Source of the DNA: Algoriphagus lacus
GTDB lineage: Bacteria; Bacteroidota; Bacteroidia; Cytophagales; Cyclobacteriaceae
Direction of reading: 5' to 3'
Length of the DNA stretch: 64,000 nt
Assembly (NCBI RefSeq): GCF_003583985.1
Contig: NZ_QXML01000001.1
Coordinates: 558,001 to 622,000 of the forward strand
Part shown: piece by piece, positions 34,594 to 43,455 of the stretch
Layout of the letters: each line of letters begins with the position of its first letter
Numbering within the stretch: the stretch's first letter is position 1
The notes under the pieces: generated by a model
Told to the model about the DNA's origin: nothing
The model's input: the letters and a program-made list of their open reading frames with translations, nothing else
The model's database searches: none
Position numbers and translations under genes: made by a program

Positions 34594-34980
34594 ATGTCCA
34601 ATCAAATCATTTTCACCCCGGAAGCTCCGGCACCGATCGGGCCATATTCACAAGCTGTCCTGGCAGGGAATACACTATATATCTCCGGTCAAATAGCCTT
34701 GGATCCGGAAACCGGTGAGCTGATCAATGAAAATATCACCGAGGAGACTCATGCCGTGATGAAAAATATGGAGGCTGTTCTTCGTGTAGCAGGTTTTTCG
34801 TTTTCGGATGTGGTGAAGTGCACGATCTTCATCCGAGATATGGGCCAGTTCGGTACGATCAACGAAGCTTACGGCCAATATTTTAAATTAAACCCTCCGG
34901 CCCGTGAGACAGTTGAGGTAAGTAAGCTTCCAAAAAATGTGAATGTTGAAATTTCCTGTATAGCCGTGAAATTACCTTGA
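34594..34980 (+). CDS. ridA: RidA family reactive intermediate/imine deaminase
   Basis: A 128-residue YjgF/YER057c/UK114-type protein that hydrolyses reactive enamines and imines formed by PLP enzymes. PAPIGPYSQAVLAGNTLYIS, TEETHAVMKNMEAVLRVAG and NPPARETVEVSKLPKNVNVE carry the family fold; the Arg of PPARETV is the residue needed for deaminase activity in RidA. It forms a trimer in known members. It follows mazG by 77 bases on the same strand. Confidence 0.95.
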   Translation: MSNQIIFTPEAPAPIGPYSQAVLAGNTLYISGQIALDPETGELINENITEETHAVMKNMEAVLRVAGFSFSDVVKCTIFIRDMGQFGTINEAYGQYFKLNPPARETVEVSKLPKNVNVEISCIAVKLP

Positions 34981-35067
34981 GTAAAGATTCTAACACTAAG
35001 GAAGATTATTTTGAACATTGTGGGTGGCAGATAAAGAACAAATTATAAACACATGAAATAACCGATT

Positions 35068-35559
35068 TTGAATCTCCTTCCCTTCCATAGTGAAACCATC
35101 GTCAGTGCCCTTTCCAAGGAGGAAGTGTTGGGGCATATGATCCGTGTGACCAAGGAAGTCAACTTTTTGGACACCAGAACCCTGCAGGATCCGAAGATTC
35201 GGTTTAACGGAATGATTGGACAGGAGGGATTTCGAATTTCAAAAGCGATTAAAAAAGGGGATTCATTCCTGCCTCTGATCACAGGAGAAGTGGAGTCTAC
35301 GCCCCGGGGCAGCATCATCTTTCTACGTTATCGGCTTTTTCCGGGAACACTCTTTTTTCTGGCATTCTGGAGCATCATTTTGATCGCATTTATGGCATTT
35401 TACTTTGGAGTGCTCAAGAATGTTGAAAAAGGAGTCATCTGTCTGGGCCTGGCGATCCTCAATTATGTCTTGGGAGTTTTCTTTTTTCACAGACAAGTGA
35501 AAGCCTCTCGGGAAGTTTTCCATGAGTTGATCAATTTCCAGATGAAGGACAAGGATTAA
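35068..35559 (+). CDS. Hypothetical membrane protein with disrupted or non-ATG start
   Basis: 163 residues, not recognised. After ~85 soluble residues (IRFNGMIGQEGFRISKAI, GEVESTPRGSIIFLRYRL) there are two hydrophobic segments (TLFFLAFWSIILIAFMAFYF and VICLGLAILNYVLGVFFF) and a short basic tail, so it is probably a two-helix inner-membrane protein. The first in-frame ATG (35053) is followed by AAA and a TAA stop; the reading then continues from ATT 35065 or TTG 35068. I give the TTG, but the true start may be different or the gene may be damaged. Confidence 0.6.
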   Translation: MNLLPFHSETIVSALSKEEVLGHMIRVTKEVNFLDTRTLQDPKIRFNGMIGQEGFRISKAIKKGDSFLPLITGEVESTPRGSIIFLRYRLFPGTLFFLAFWSIILIAFMAFYFGVLKNVEKGVICLGLAILNYVLGVFFFHRQVKASREVFHELINFQMKDKD

Positions 35560-35594
35560 CACCTTGCAGCTTAGGCAAAAATGCCTTTTGCACT

Positions 35595-35602
35595 TAACTT
35601 TG
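35595..35602 (+). promoter_or_regulatory. TAnnTTTG -7 box ahead of fumC
   Basis: TAACTTTG matches the Bacteroidota -7 consensus 33 bases before the fumC ATG at 35635, which supports that start over an upstream in-frame ATG at 35581. Confidence 0.5.
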
Positions 35603-35634
35603 CGCCCGAAAATCAAACACCTATCCCAAATACC

Positions 35635-37035
35635 ATGTCAATCCGAATCGAAAAAGACACCATGGGGCCTGTAGAGGTTCCTGCTGACAAATACTGGGGA
35701 GCACAAACCCAACGCTCCATCAACAACTTCAAAATCGGAGGGGAGAAAAACCGTATGCCGATCGAAATCATCCGAGCATTTGCAATTTTGAAAAAAGCAG
35801 CTGCCCTGACCAACGCTGAATTGGGTGTTTTAGCTCCGGAAAAAGCCGAAATCATTGCCAAAGTCTGTGATGAAATTCTGGCCGGTCAGCACGATGATCA
35901 GTTTCCTTTGGTGATTTGGCAAACAGGCTCGGGTACCCAGTCCAACATGAACGCCAATGAGGTGATCGCCTATCGCGCTCACGTACTTCTTGGAGGTTCT
36001 TTGGAGGATGCCAAGAAGAAAATTCACCCGAACGACGACGTGAACAAGTCACAGTCTTCCAATGATACCTACCCAACTGCCATGCACGTGGCGGCTTATC
36101 AGATGGTGGTGGAAACTACTATTCCGGGAGTTCAAAAACTCAGAGATACCCTTGCCGCAAAAGCAGAAGCTTTTAAAAACGTGGTAAAAATCGGCCGTAC
36201 CCACTTCATGGATGCGACTCCACTTACCCTTGGTCAGGAGTTTAGCGGCTATGTGGCACAGTTGGATCATGGACTGAGAGCTTTGAAAAATACCCTTTCT
36301 CACCTCTCAGAGTTGGCTTTGGGTGGAACCGCAGTAGGAACTGGCTTGAATACCCCAAAAGGATATTCTGAACTGGTGGCCAAAAAAATCGCTGAACTTT
36401 CAGGTTATCCTTTTGTTACGGCCCCTAACAAATTTGAAGCCTTGGCAGCACACGATGGAATGGTAGAAACCCACGGTGCATTGAAGCAGCTGGCTGTTTC
36501 TCTGATGAAAATCGCCAATGACATCCGTATGCTTTCTTCAGGACCAAGATCCGGAATCGGAGAAATCCTAATCCCTGAAAACGAGCCGGGATCTTCCATC
36601 ATGCCAGGAAAAGTAAATCCAACCCAAGTGGAGGCCATGACGATGGTTGCTGCCCAAGTAATGGGCAATGACGTAGCCATCACGATCGGAGGTTCCAACG
36701 GTCACTTCGAACTGAATGTATTCAAGCCGTTGATCGCAGCCAACTTCCTGCAGTCCGCCCGACTGATCGGAGATGCCTGTGTTTCGTTCAATGACAACTG
36801 CGCCATCGGAATCGAGCCAAATACGCCGATGATTCAGCGTCACCTCGAGAATTCACTGATGCTGGTAACGGCTTTGAACCCCTATATCGGTTATGAAAAT
36901 GCCGCCGCCATTGCCAAAAAGGCTCACAAAGAAGGAACCAGCCTGAGAGAAGCAGCCATTGCCTTGGGTCTTTTGACCTCTGAGCAGTTTGACGAGTGGG
37001 TCAAGCCTGAGGATATGATCGGGAGTTTGAAGTAA
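35635..37035 (+). CDS. fumC: Fumarate hydratase class II
   Basis: A 466-residue iron-independent fumarase of the citric acid cycle (fumarate to L-malate). Family blocks: [77 protein letters not shown], and the superfamily signature [17 protein letters not shown] with the catalytic Ser in GSS. The start at 35635 gives the usual length (E. coli FumC 467); the extra 18 residues from 35581 span the promoter. A bidirectional terminator follows. Confidence 0.97.
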   Translation: MSIRIEKDTMGPVEVPADKYWGAQTQRSINNFKIGGEKNRMPIEIIRAFAILKKAAALTNAELGVLAPEKAEIIAKVCDEILAGQHDDQFPLVIWQTGSGTQSNMNANEVIAYRAHVLLGGSLEDAKKKIHPNDDVNKSQSSNDTYPTAMHVAAYQMVVETTIPGVQKLRDTLAAKAEAFKNVVKIGRTHFMDATPLTLGQEFSGYVAQLDHGLRALKNTLSHLSELALGGTAVGTGLNTPKGYSELVAKKIAELSGYPFVTAPNKFEALAAHDGMVETHGALKQLAVSLMKIANDIRMLSSGPRSGIGEILIPENEPGSSIMPGKVNPTQVEAMTMVAAQVMGNDVAITIGGSNGHFELNVFKPLIAANFLQSARLIGDACVSFNDNCAIGIEPNTPMIQRHLENSLMLVTALNPYIGYENAAAIAKKAHKEGTSLREAAIALGLLTSEQFDEWVKPEDMIGSLK

Positions 37036-37045
37036 AAGCACACTC

Positions 37046-37087
37046 AAAAAAAAACGGCTGTCTGGTTTCCCGGACAGCCGTTTTTCA
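37046..37087. terminator. Bidirectional terminator between fumC and a barrel gene
   Basis: CGGCTGTCTGG (37055-37065) pairs with CCGGACAGCCG (37070-37080) with one G-U pair and a 4-nt loop. A-runs precede it and a T-run follows. It serves fumC and the convergent gene ending at 37101. Confidence 0.92.
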
Positions 37088-37100
37088 TTTAAGACAATTT

Positions 37101-37763
37101 TTAATCTTTCTTATAAATATCAAAGTTCTTCAGCATGATCCCTGTTGAGACGTAGAACAGGGTGCTTCGTGTAGGAGAGTAATCCACTCCGGCTACATTA
37201 ATCTTTTGATTGTCTGTCTCCAGAAAATCAGTCAGGTAATATTTGAACCGGATGTAGTTTCCGTATTTGCTTTTGAACTCGACAAAAACAGAAGGCAAGT
37301 AGATCTTGGTGCGATCGCTAAACCAGATGTTTGATTTTGACTTTTCTTCATTCACATACACTTTCTGCTTGTAGTTCAGTGCAAATTCATTTTCAAAACC
37401 TATGGCTCCTAGGTTGCCTTTCATGTCACCGAATTTGATTGCGATAGGAATGCCAATGGTATAGACACGTTGTTTGACTCGAACCGAATCGTTGATATCA
37501 TTAATCATACCGATGTTTCGGATGCTTAGACCGGTGTAGAATCCGCTTTTTTCTGAAAAGTCCTTGTGAAACTGAGTGCCAAAGTTGACAAAAGGTGAGA
37601 ATCTGACCACGTTGGAAAGGTCTTGTCCATTGTTTTCAACACTGCCGAAGGAAAGGATGGTTTCGGAGGAGGATACCCCGTACCAGTTTTTGTTGGTTTT
37701 TTCCTGAGCATATAGACCAAATCCCACGCCCAAAAACAATGCAGTTAGTAAGAGTTTTTTCAT
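37101..37763 (-). CDS. Outer-membrane beta-barrel protein, hypothetical
   Basis: 220 residues with a signal peptide (MKKLLLTALFLGVGFGLYAQ). The mature part alternates hydrophobic and polar residues in strand-length blocks (SGFYTGLSIRNIGMI, YTIGIPIAIKFGDMKG, IYLPSVFVEFKSKYGNYIRF, STLFYVSTGIMLKNF), typical of an 8- to 10-strand outer-membrane barrel of the OmpA-like or PorT-like kind. I recognise no specific family or ligand. It is monocistronic. Confidence 0.7.
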   Translation of the reverse strand: MKKLLLTALFLGVGFGLYAQEKTNKNWYGVSSSETILSFGSVENNGQDLSNVVRFSPFVNFGTQFHKDFSEKSGFYTGLSIRNIGMINDINDSVRVKQRVYTIGIPIAIKFGDMKGNLGAIGFENEFALNYKQKVYVNEEKSKSNIWFSDRTKIYLPSVFVEFKSKYGNYIRFKYYLTDFLETDNQKINVAGVDYSPTRSTLFYVSTGIMLKNFDIYKKD

Positions 37764-37859
37764 TTTTATAGAGTTTAAAAGTTTGGCAAAGGTAAATTTT
37801 TTTGATCGTCTCCGATTTTTTTCAAAAGAATGAACAAAAACACAAAGAAACGCCAGCGT

Positions 37860-39782
37860 TTATTTTTGTCCAACGGGAATCCAAACCTGCATTTCATTTG
37901 GACCACGGTTGGCCCAGGTATAATAAGGGATTGCGGTTAGTGTTTTTTGACCTTGGTTATTCAGGCCATTGACATTAAAGCTGATTGCTTTGACTTGTTC
38001 ATCCAATACCTGATAATCCTTTACCTCAAATCCCGGAGTGGAAGCAAGAACAAAATCAGTGGCCATTCCCCCGTTATCTGCTCCTTCCACACAATATACC
38101 AAAGGGCCACGCTGGATGGCAACCCGTCCCTGATTGGCCAAAACTTCCGGTCTGGACTGCAATTCACGTACTTCCATCGGGAGGGTATAGGATATTTTAT
38201 CTCCTTTTTTCCATTCCCGATCAAGGACCAAATAACCGTTCTTCTGTGGGGCCTGGACTTTTTCACCATTTACTTCCAGATAAAAATTGGTGGGTTTTTC
38301 ATCTAAAAATGAATAGAGTTCACCGGGTACAGGTTCTCCTGTAATCCAACCCGGAATTCTCAGATTAACCTCAAACCGGGTGGGATTTGCCGGATTCAAT
38401 TCAATCAAAACTTCCCCATCCCAAGGGTAGTTGGTCTTCATTTCCACGGGAACTTTTGTACCGGAAAGTTCAAATTCGGTTTGATTGCCAATGAACAGGT
38501 TGACCCAAATGCCGGAATCATTTTTTGCATAGATGTAATCCCCGACGGAGGCCACTAATCGGGAAATGTTGGACGGACAACAGGCCGTACCAAACCACTC
38601 TCTGCGGTTATGCTGTCCACTGGAGGCTAAAGGATTCCCATAAAAAAACCGGTCGCCGCTCAGACTCAGCCCATCCAAAGCTGCATTGTAAAGACTTCGC
38701 TCCAGCACGTCGATGTATTGGGATTGTCCCTCCAGCAGGTTCATTCGCTGATTCCAAAAAACCATGCCCACGGATGCGCAAGTTTCGCTGTAGGCGTTTT
38801 CATTGGGTAGATCGTAATCAACGGAAAATCCCTCATTGCTTCCCGAAGAACCGATGCCACCTGTGACATACATGTTTCGATAGACTACATCTTCCCAGAC
38901 GGTTTTCATGGCATTCATGTAACCCAAGTCATTTTTGGCAGCTGCAACATCAGCTGCACCGGTGTAGAGATACATGGCTCGGACGGCATGTCCGGTGATT
39001 TCTTTTTGGTCTTTGACAGGGACAGCATCTTGGGCATATTTAGGTCCCCACTCCGGTTTGTCCCAGATGGCACCTTTTCCATATCCCCGGCCTCTTTGAT
39101 CCAGAAACCAGTCAGCCAATTGAAGGTATCGCTCCTCTCCGGTCACTTTATATAGTTTCACCAAAGCCAACTCGATTTCCTCGTGTCCACTTACCCAAGG
39201 TTTATTGGCTTGCCGAAATTGAGTGTCGATGTGGTCTGCCATGCGGATGGCCACGTCCAACAGTTGCCGTTTTCCGGTAGCCTGATAGTAGGCCACACCT
39301 GCTTCCATCAGGTGTCCTGCGCAGTAGTCCTCGTGTTTTTCCATGTCCTGCCAACGCTTATCCAAGCCCGTAAGGGAGTAAAAAGTATTGATGTAACCGT
39401 CAGGTTCTTGTGCTGAGGCGATCTTGGCGATCCATTCATCAGCCTTTTGCTCCAATGCTTCATCGGGAATGTTTTGAAGTGAATAGGCGATGGCTTCAAG
39501 TGCTTTATACACATCGCTGTCATCGTAATAGATTCCTTCGTGAGTTTCTCCTTGCTTTCTGCCTGCTTTTTCAAAATTCCGGATTCTCCCAGTTTTCACT
39601 TCCGTCTGATAAACAGAAGCAGGGAGGGCAGATTTGGCCACTTTTTCCAGCTTGGGCTTCCAAAATGAGTCAGTGATTTTGATTTTAGAAAAGGAATGAG
39701 CCTCCAATTTGACGGGACTTTCCTGCGCAAAAACTGAATTAATTGGGAGAAGCAGAGCAAGAAGGAGCTGCGATTTCTTCAT
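37860..39782 (-). CDS. Secreted GH127 family beta-L-arabinofuranosidase-like hydrolase
   Basis: 640 residues with a signal peptide (LLLALLLPINSVFAQ). It matches GH127: an (alpha/alpha)6 barrel with GYINTFYSLTGLDKRWQDME and EDYCAGHLMEAGVAYYQATG, the glutamate/cysteine region YSETCASVGMVFWNQRM, and WFGTACCPSNISRLV. In the studied enzyme HypBA1 a cysteine coordinated to zinc by Glu and further Cys acts as nucleophile; Glu, Cys and the CC pair are all present here. C-terminal beta domains follow (EVNLRIPGWI). Expected to release L-arabinofuranose, though GH127 has other activities. Divergent from a secreted SGNH hydrolase. Confidence 0.9.
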   Translation of the reverse strand: MKKSQLLLALLLPINSVFAQESPVKLEAHSFSKIKITDSFWKPKLEKVAKSALPASVYQTEVKTGRIRNFEKAGRKQGETHEGIYYDDSDVYKALEAIAYSLQNIPDEALEQKADEWIAKIASAQEPDGYINTFYSLTGLDKRWQDMEKHEDYCAGHLMEAGVAYYQATGKRQLLDVAIRMADHIDTQFRQANKPWVSGHEEIELALVKLYKVTGEERYLQLADWFLDQRGRGYGKGAIWDKPEWGPKYAQDAVPVKDQKEITGHAVRAMYLYTGAADVAAAKNDLGYMNAMKTVWEDVVYRNMYVTGGIGSSGSNEGFSVDYDLPNENAYSETCASVGMVFWNQRMNLLEGQSQYIDVLERSLYNAALDGLSLSGDRFFYGNPLASSGQHNRREWFGTACCPSNISRLVASVGDYIYAKNDSGIWVNLFIGNQTEFELSGTKVPVEMKTNYPWDGEVLIELNPANPTRFEVNLRIPGWITGEPVPGELYSFLDEKPTNFYLEVNGEKVQAPQKNGYLVLDREWKKGDKISYTLPMEVRELQSRPEVLANQGRVAIQRGPLVYCVEGADNGGMATDFVLASTPGFEVKDYQVLDEQVKAISFNVNGLNNQGQKTLTAIPYYTWANRGPNEMQVWIPVGQK

Positions 39783-39903
39783 TGGGTTTTGGGTTTGGAT
39801 AAAAATAGGGAATTCAGTTCTTTTCGACCCGATCTCCTCACAAAAACAGGTAATTTAGAAACCGGATCCTATCAAAACTTTAAGTATTAAAAACCCTGTC
39901 GCT

Positions 39904-40734
39904 ATGAAAAAGACTTTTCTGATATTGGTTTTCCTTATGTTTTACTTGGGATTTGAACCCAAACCGTTGACCTGGGTGGCGATTGGGGACTCGATCACCT
40001 ATCTCAACGACAATCCGGAAGAAACCGGAAGCCGGATCAGCAAAGGGTACCTCACGTTGGTTCAGGAGAAATTTCCCGACCTCGAGGTAGTCAATAAAGG
40101 ATACAATGGCTGGACGGCAATTCGAATTGCCCAGGAATTTGCCAAACTCGAAATCCCTAAAGCAGAGGTTTATAGTATTTTCTTGGGGACCAATGATTGG
40201 TGGAGGGGGAATTCGTTGGGTACGGTCGAGGATTACAAAAATGCGACTGGAACAGGCACCGTAGCCGGCTCATTTCGTGAGATCGTCAATCAAATACGAA
40301 ATCTTAATCCCGAGGCAAAAATCATCCTGATCACTCCGATGAAGCGGGTGGATTTTGTATACATCAACGATTACAAAAACAATGCATTGGGTTCGTATCG
40401 GGATAAAAACGGTCAAAGTCTAGAAGCTTTTGCTGACCTTTTGAAGGCAATTGCTCAATTGGAAGGAATCGCATTTGTAGATCTGTACCATCAAAAAGGC
40501 ATGGATCATGCCGATCTGGTGAAGTTTAAGCGGTTGAAAGATCCAGGGACTGGGGAGTATAAAAATTACCGATATCCTGATTTTATCGACATTCCTTTTG
40601 ATCCCGAAAAGGATGAGTATCCTTATCCTCAAAAATCAATCGGTGTTACGTATGACGGGCTCCATCCTTCAGATAAGGGTTATCGGTTGATTTCCAAGGA
40701 TTTGTATCCTATTTTTAAGAAATTGCAGAAATAA
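39904..40734 (+). CDS. Secreted SGNH/GDSL hydrolase
   Basis: 276 residues with a hydrophobic N-terminus that serves as signal or anchor (LILVFLMFYLGFEP). SGNH blocks: block I VAIGDSITYLND with nucleophile Ser, block II around KGYNGWTAIR, block III IFLGTNDWW with Asn, and block V YDGLHPSDKGYR with Asp-x-x-His. These define an esterase or acetylxylan-type fold; the substrate is probably an ester on a glycan or lipid. Placement next to the divergent secreted GH127 gene suggests carbohydrate processing, which is inference. Confidence 0.88.
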   Translation: MKKTFLILVFLMFYLGFEPKPLTWVAIGDSITYLNDNPEETGSRISKGYLTLVQEKFPDLEVVNKGYNGWTAIRIAQEFAKLEIPKAEVYSIFLGTNDWWRGNSLGTVEDYKNATGTGTVAGSFREIVNQIRNLNPEAKIILITPMKRVDFVYINDYKNNALGSYRDKNGQSLEAFADLLKAIAQLEGIAFVDLYHQKGMDHADLVKFKRLKDPGTGEYKNYRYPDFIDIPFDPEKDEYPYPQKSIGVTYDGLHPSDKGYRLISKDLYPIFKKLQK

Positions 40735-40736
40735 AA

Positions 40737-40766
40737 ATAGGCTGCAATTTACTTGCAGCCCATTTT
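40737..40766. terminator. Bidirectional terminator between SGNH gene and tRNA-Arg
   Basis: GGCTGCAA (40740-40747) pairs with TTGCAGCC (40753-40760) around a 5-nt loop. On the minus strand a T-rich tract (TATTTTTATTT) follows, suiting the tRNA; the plus-side tract is shorter. Confidence 0.75.
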
Positions 40767-40767
40767 G

Positions 40768-40839
40768 TAGTCCCGACGGGAATCGAACCCATATCTAAAG
40801 TTTAGGAAACTTCTATTCTATCCATTGAACTACGGGACC
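40768..40839 (-). tRNA. tRNA-Arg (anticodon CCT)
   Basis: Read on the minus strand, a 7-bp acceptor stem GGTCCCG/CGGGACT (first pair G-U) encloses a D-arm with AATGGATAG, an anticodon stem GAAGT/ACTTT with loop TTCCTAA (anticodon CCT), and a T-arm with GGTTCGATTCCC. The 3' CCA is not encoded. It reads AGG codons. It is the only RNA gene I find in the window. Confidence 0.93.
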
Positions 40840-40899
40840 ATGTAAAAAGTCGCAAGTTAAAGCAAATCCCAACTTTCCGGCAAATATTCTCCAGTCAAC

Positions 40900-40931
40900 T
40901 TGTGGCTTTCCAATCATTTAACCTATCTTTG
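40900..40931 (+). promoter_or_regulatory. Bacteroidota-type promoter of the rpsP operon
   Basis: TTG (40900-40902), a 21-base spacer, then TATCTTTG (40924-40931) match TTG-N17-23-TAnnTTTG. It lies 53 bases before the rpsP ATG, leaving a ~45-base leader. Confidence 0.65.
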
Positions 40932-40984
40932 CACTCCAAATTTAGGATGGACGGGTTCCATCCAATCACTTAATCTAAAAAATT

Positions 40985-41530
40985 ATGTCCGTAAAAATCA
41001 GATTAGCACGTCGAGGCAGAAAAAAACAAGCCATCTATGACGTCGTTGTAGCTGATGCAAGAGCTCCACGTGATGGACGCTTCATCGAGAAAATCGGAAC
41101 TTACAATCCGAACACAAATCCTGCTTCCATCAACATCAACAATGAGCGCGCTCTTACCTGGTTGTTGAATGGAGCTCAGCCAACTGATACCGTGAAGGCT
41201 ATGCTTTCTTACAGAGGTATCATGCTGAAAAAACACCTTCAGATCGGTGTATTGAAAGGTGCAATCTCTCAGGAACAAGCTGATGCAAAATTCAATGCTT
41301 GGTTGGCTGAGAAAGACACCAAGATTACCAACAAAACCGACAAACTTGCTGCTGCTAAAGCTGACGCTCGTGCAAAAGCACTTGCTGCTGAAGCTGCTAA
41401 AAACCAGGCTCGTCTGGATGCAATCAAAGCGAAAGAAGACGAAGCAAAAGCAGCCGCTGCTGCCGCCTCTGCTCCTGCTGCTGAAGCCGCTACCGAAGCT
41501 CCTGCAGAAGGCGGAGAAGCTGAAGCTTAA
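40985..41530 (+). CDS. rpsP: 30S ribosomal protein S16 with long C-terminal tail
   Basis: A 181-residue small-subunit protein. The first ~80 residues are a normal S16 ([50 protein letters not shown]). The remaining ~100 residues form an extension rich in Ala, Lys and Glu, helical in character, ending in an acidic Ala/Pro/Gly stretch ([11 protein letters not shown]). Such tails are common in Bacteroidota S16 but absent from E. coli (82 residues). It is the first gene of the rpsP-rimM-trmD-rplS operon. Confidence 0.97.
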   Translation: MSVKIRLARRGRKKQAIYDVVVADARAPRDGRFIEKIGTYNPNTNPASININNERALTWLLNGAQPTDTVKAMLSYRGIMLKKHLQIGVLKGAISQEQADAKFNAWLAEKDTKITNKTDKLAAAKADARAKALAAEAAKNQARLDAIKAKEDEAKAAAAAASAPAAEAATEAPAEGGEAEA

Positions 41531-41544
41531 TAGAATAAATTTCC

Positions 41545-42075
41545 ATGAACAAGGATCAGTGCTTTCAAATAGGCCGTCTTGCCAAAGTTCATGGACTTCG
41601 TGGTGAAGTAAATGCGGTGCTGGATGTAGATTATCCGGAGGATTACGAAGGATTAGAGCACCTCTTTCTCGAACAAAAAGGCCGGTTGGTCCCCTTCTTT
41701 CTGGAGCACTTTGTGATTCAGCCTGGAGGAAAAGCCCTGGTTAAATTTGAGGATCTGAATTCCCTGGAGCAAGTAGAGCCACTCGTTGGACTGGAGATTT
41801 ACCTTCCGCTCACCGAGTTGCCCCAGCTGGAAGAGGATCAATATTACTTCCACGAACTGATCGGTTTCGAAGTCATCGATGAGACTTTAGGATTGATCGG
41901 ACCTGTGCAGATCATCTACGATCTGGAAACACAGGATCTCCTCGGAGTAACCCACAAGGGTAAAGAAGTTCTGATTCCAATTCAGGACGGGATTATCCAA
42001 AAAGTGGACAAGGCAGCTAAAAAAGTTTACTGCCAGTTGCCCGATGGCTTACTTGACATTTATCTGGAAGACTGA
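41545..42075 (+). CDS. rimM: Ribosome maturation factor RimM
   Basis: A 176-residue 16S rRNA processing factor that binds the 30S head and S19. The N-terminal RimM domain starts FQIGRLAKVHGLRGEVNAVL, and the C-terminal PRC-barrel begins YYFHELIGFEVIDETLGLIG and closes with GKEVLIPIQDGIIQKVD. It stands 14 bases after rpsP and 3 bases before trmD, the standard order in bacteria. Confidence 0.95.
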   Translation: MNKDQCFQIGRLAKVHGLRGEVNAVLDVDYPEDYEGLEHLFLEQKGRLVPFFLEHFVIQPGGKALVKFEDLNSLEQVEPLVGLEIYLPLTELPQLEEDQYYFHELIGFEVIDETLGLIGPVQIIYDLETQDLLGVTHKGKEVLIPIQDGIIQKVDKAAKKVYCQLPDGLLDIYLED

Positions 42076-42078
42076 GTC

Positions 42079-42768
42079 ATGCACATTGATATCATCACTG
42101 TGGTGCCGGGATTGCTGGAAGGTCCTTTTTCCCATTCGATTTTGAAAAGAGCCGAAGAAAAAGGATTGGCAAGTGTTCGTGTGCATAACCTGCGGGATTA
42201 TGCCACCGGCAAGCAAAAGCAAGTGGATGATTATGCATTTGGAGGTGGAGCCGGAATGGTCATGATGATCGAGCCCATCGCCCGATGCATAGAGACTCTC
42301 CAAACCGAACGTTCGTACGATGAAATCATCTACATGACGCCGGACGGAGAGACCTTTGATCAGCCCATGGCCAACTCACTTTCACTCAAACAAAACCTCC
42401 TGATCCTTTGCGGTCATTACAAAGGGGTAGATCAGCGAGTGAGGGATAAGTTTATCACCAGAGAAATCAGCATTGGAGATTTCGTCCTTTCGGGTGGGGA
42501 ATTGGCGGCCGCAGTAGTGGCCGATGCGATTATCCGATTGATCCCGGGAGTACTCAATGACGAAACTTCAGCGTTGACTGATTCTTTCCAAGATGGCCTG
42601 TTGGCACCGCCGGTTTATACACGCCCCGCAGAATATGAGGGAATGGGTGTGCCGGAAGTATTGCTTTCAGGACATGAAGCCAAGATAAGCGAGTGGAGAT
42701 TTGAAGCGTCGGTTCGCCGAACCAAAGAAAAACGGCCTGACTTGCTCAAGGGCAAAGGCTGGGAATAG
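42079..42768 (+). CDS. trmD: tRNA (guanine37-N1)-methyltransferase
   Basis: A 229-residue SPOUT methyltransferase that makes m1G37 with S-adenosylmethionine and prevents frameshifting. The trefoil-knot elements are visible: [44 protein letters not shown]. The catalytic Asp region is [16 protein letters not shown], and [20 protein letters not shown] closes the core. Length and operon position are normal. Confidence 0.97.
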   Translation: MHIDIITVVPGLLEGPFSHSILKRAEEKGLASVRVHNLRDYATGKQKQVDDYAFGGGAGMVMMIEPIARCIETLQTERSYDEIIYMTPDGETFDQPMANSLSLKQNLLILCGHYKGVDQRVRDKFITREISIGDFVLSGGELAAAVVADAIIRLIPGVLNDETSALTDSFQDGLLAPPVYTRPAEYEGMGVPEVLLSGHEAKISEWRFEASVRRTKEKRPDLLKGKGWE

Positions 42769-42846
42769 GCGAGACAAAAATTTAACAGAAGTAATTCATT
42801 TAAACCGCTGAGGCGGTGAACTGCGAAAGCATAAAAACATAAAGCT

Positions 42847-43212
42847 ATGAGCGATCTAATGAAAATTGTAGAAGCGGAATACAGCGAGGCGAGAGCCAAA
42901 TTCCCTTCTTTCAAATCCGGTGATACCATCAATGTACACGTTCGTATCAAAGAAGGTAACAAGGAGCGTATCCAGCAGTTCCAAGGAACTGTGATCCAAC
43001 GCAAAAACCCTAACACCAACGGTGAAACCTTCACTGTTCGTAAAGTTTCCAACGGTGTTGGCGTGGAGCGTATCTTCCCTATCATCTCCCCATCCATCGA
43101 GCAGATCGACTTGGTTAGAGAGGGTAAAGTGAGAAGAGCACGTCTGTTCTACCTAAGAGGTCGTCAGGGCAAAGCTGCACGTATCAAGGAAAACATCAGA
43201 GCGAAGCACTAA
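42847..43212 (+). CDS. rplS: 50S ribosomal protein L19
   Basis: A 121-residue large-subunit protein at the 30S-50S interface. Typical blocks: [60 protein letters not shown] and [20 protein letters not shown]. It is the last gene of the rpsP operon, ending in a strong terminator 20 bases downstream. Confidence 0.98.
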   Translation: MSDLMKIVEAEYSEARAKFPSFKSGDTINVHVRIKEGNKERIQQFQGTVIQRKNPNTNGETFTVRKVSNGVGVERIFPIISPSIEQIDLVREGKVRRARLFYLRGRQGKAARIKENIRAKH

Positions 43213-43231
43213 GAGCTGCTGCCTGTCTGAT

Positions 43232-43264
43232 AAAAAAGGAACCTCGAAAGAGGTTCCTTTTTTC
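43232..43264 (+). terminator. Rho-independent terminator of the rpsP operon
   Basis: A perfect 14-bp stem (43232-43245 with 43250-43263, core GGAACCTC/GAGGTTCC) closed by a GAAA tetraloop, ending in a T run. Confidence 0.95.
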
Positions 43265-43455
43265 GTTTATAGGAAAAGTTTTTTGACAGAGATGTATCGA
43301 AGGGTCCTCGTAAGAAGAAGAAATCAAAGTAGAATTGGATGAGCTGCGAAAGACTGACACTGATTATTCGATTTCTACATAGGAAATCAAATTGCCATTT
43401 TACCAATGCTTGCTTTGATTTTTGCAGACTCCATTAGGAATTAATTCTTGGACTT

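Noticed and set aside
40740..40840. tRNA on the plus strand
   Set aside because: The cloverleaf, T-loop and D-loop consensus fit only when read on the minus strand.
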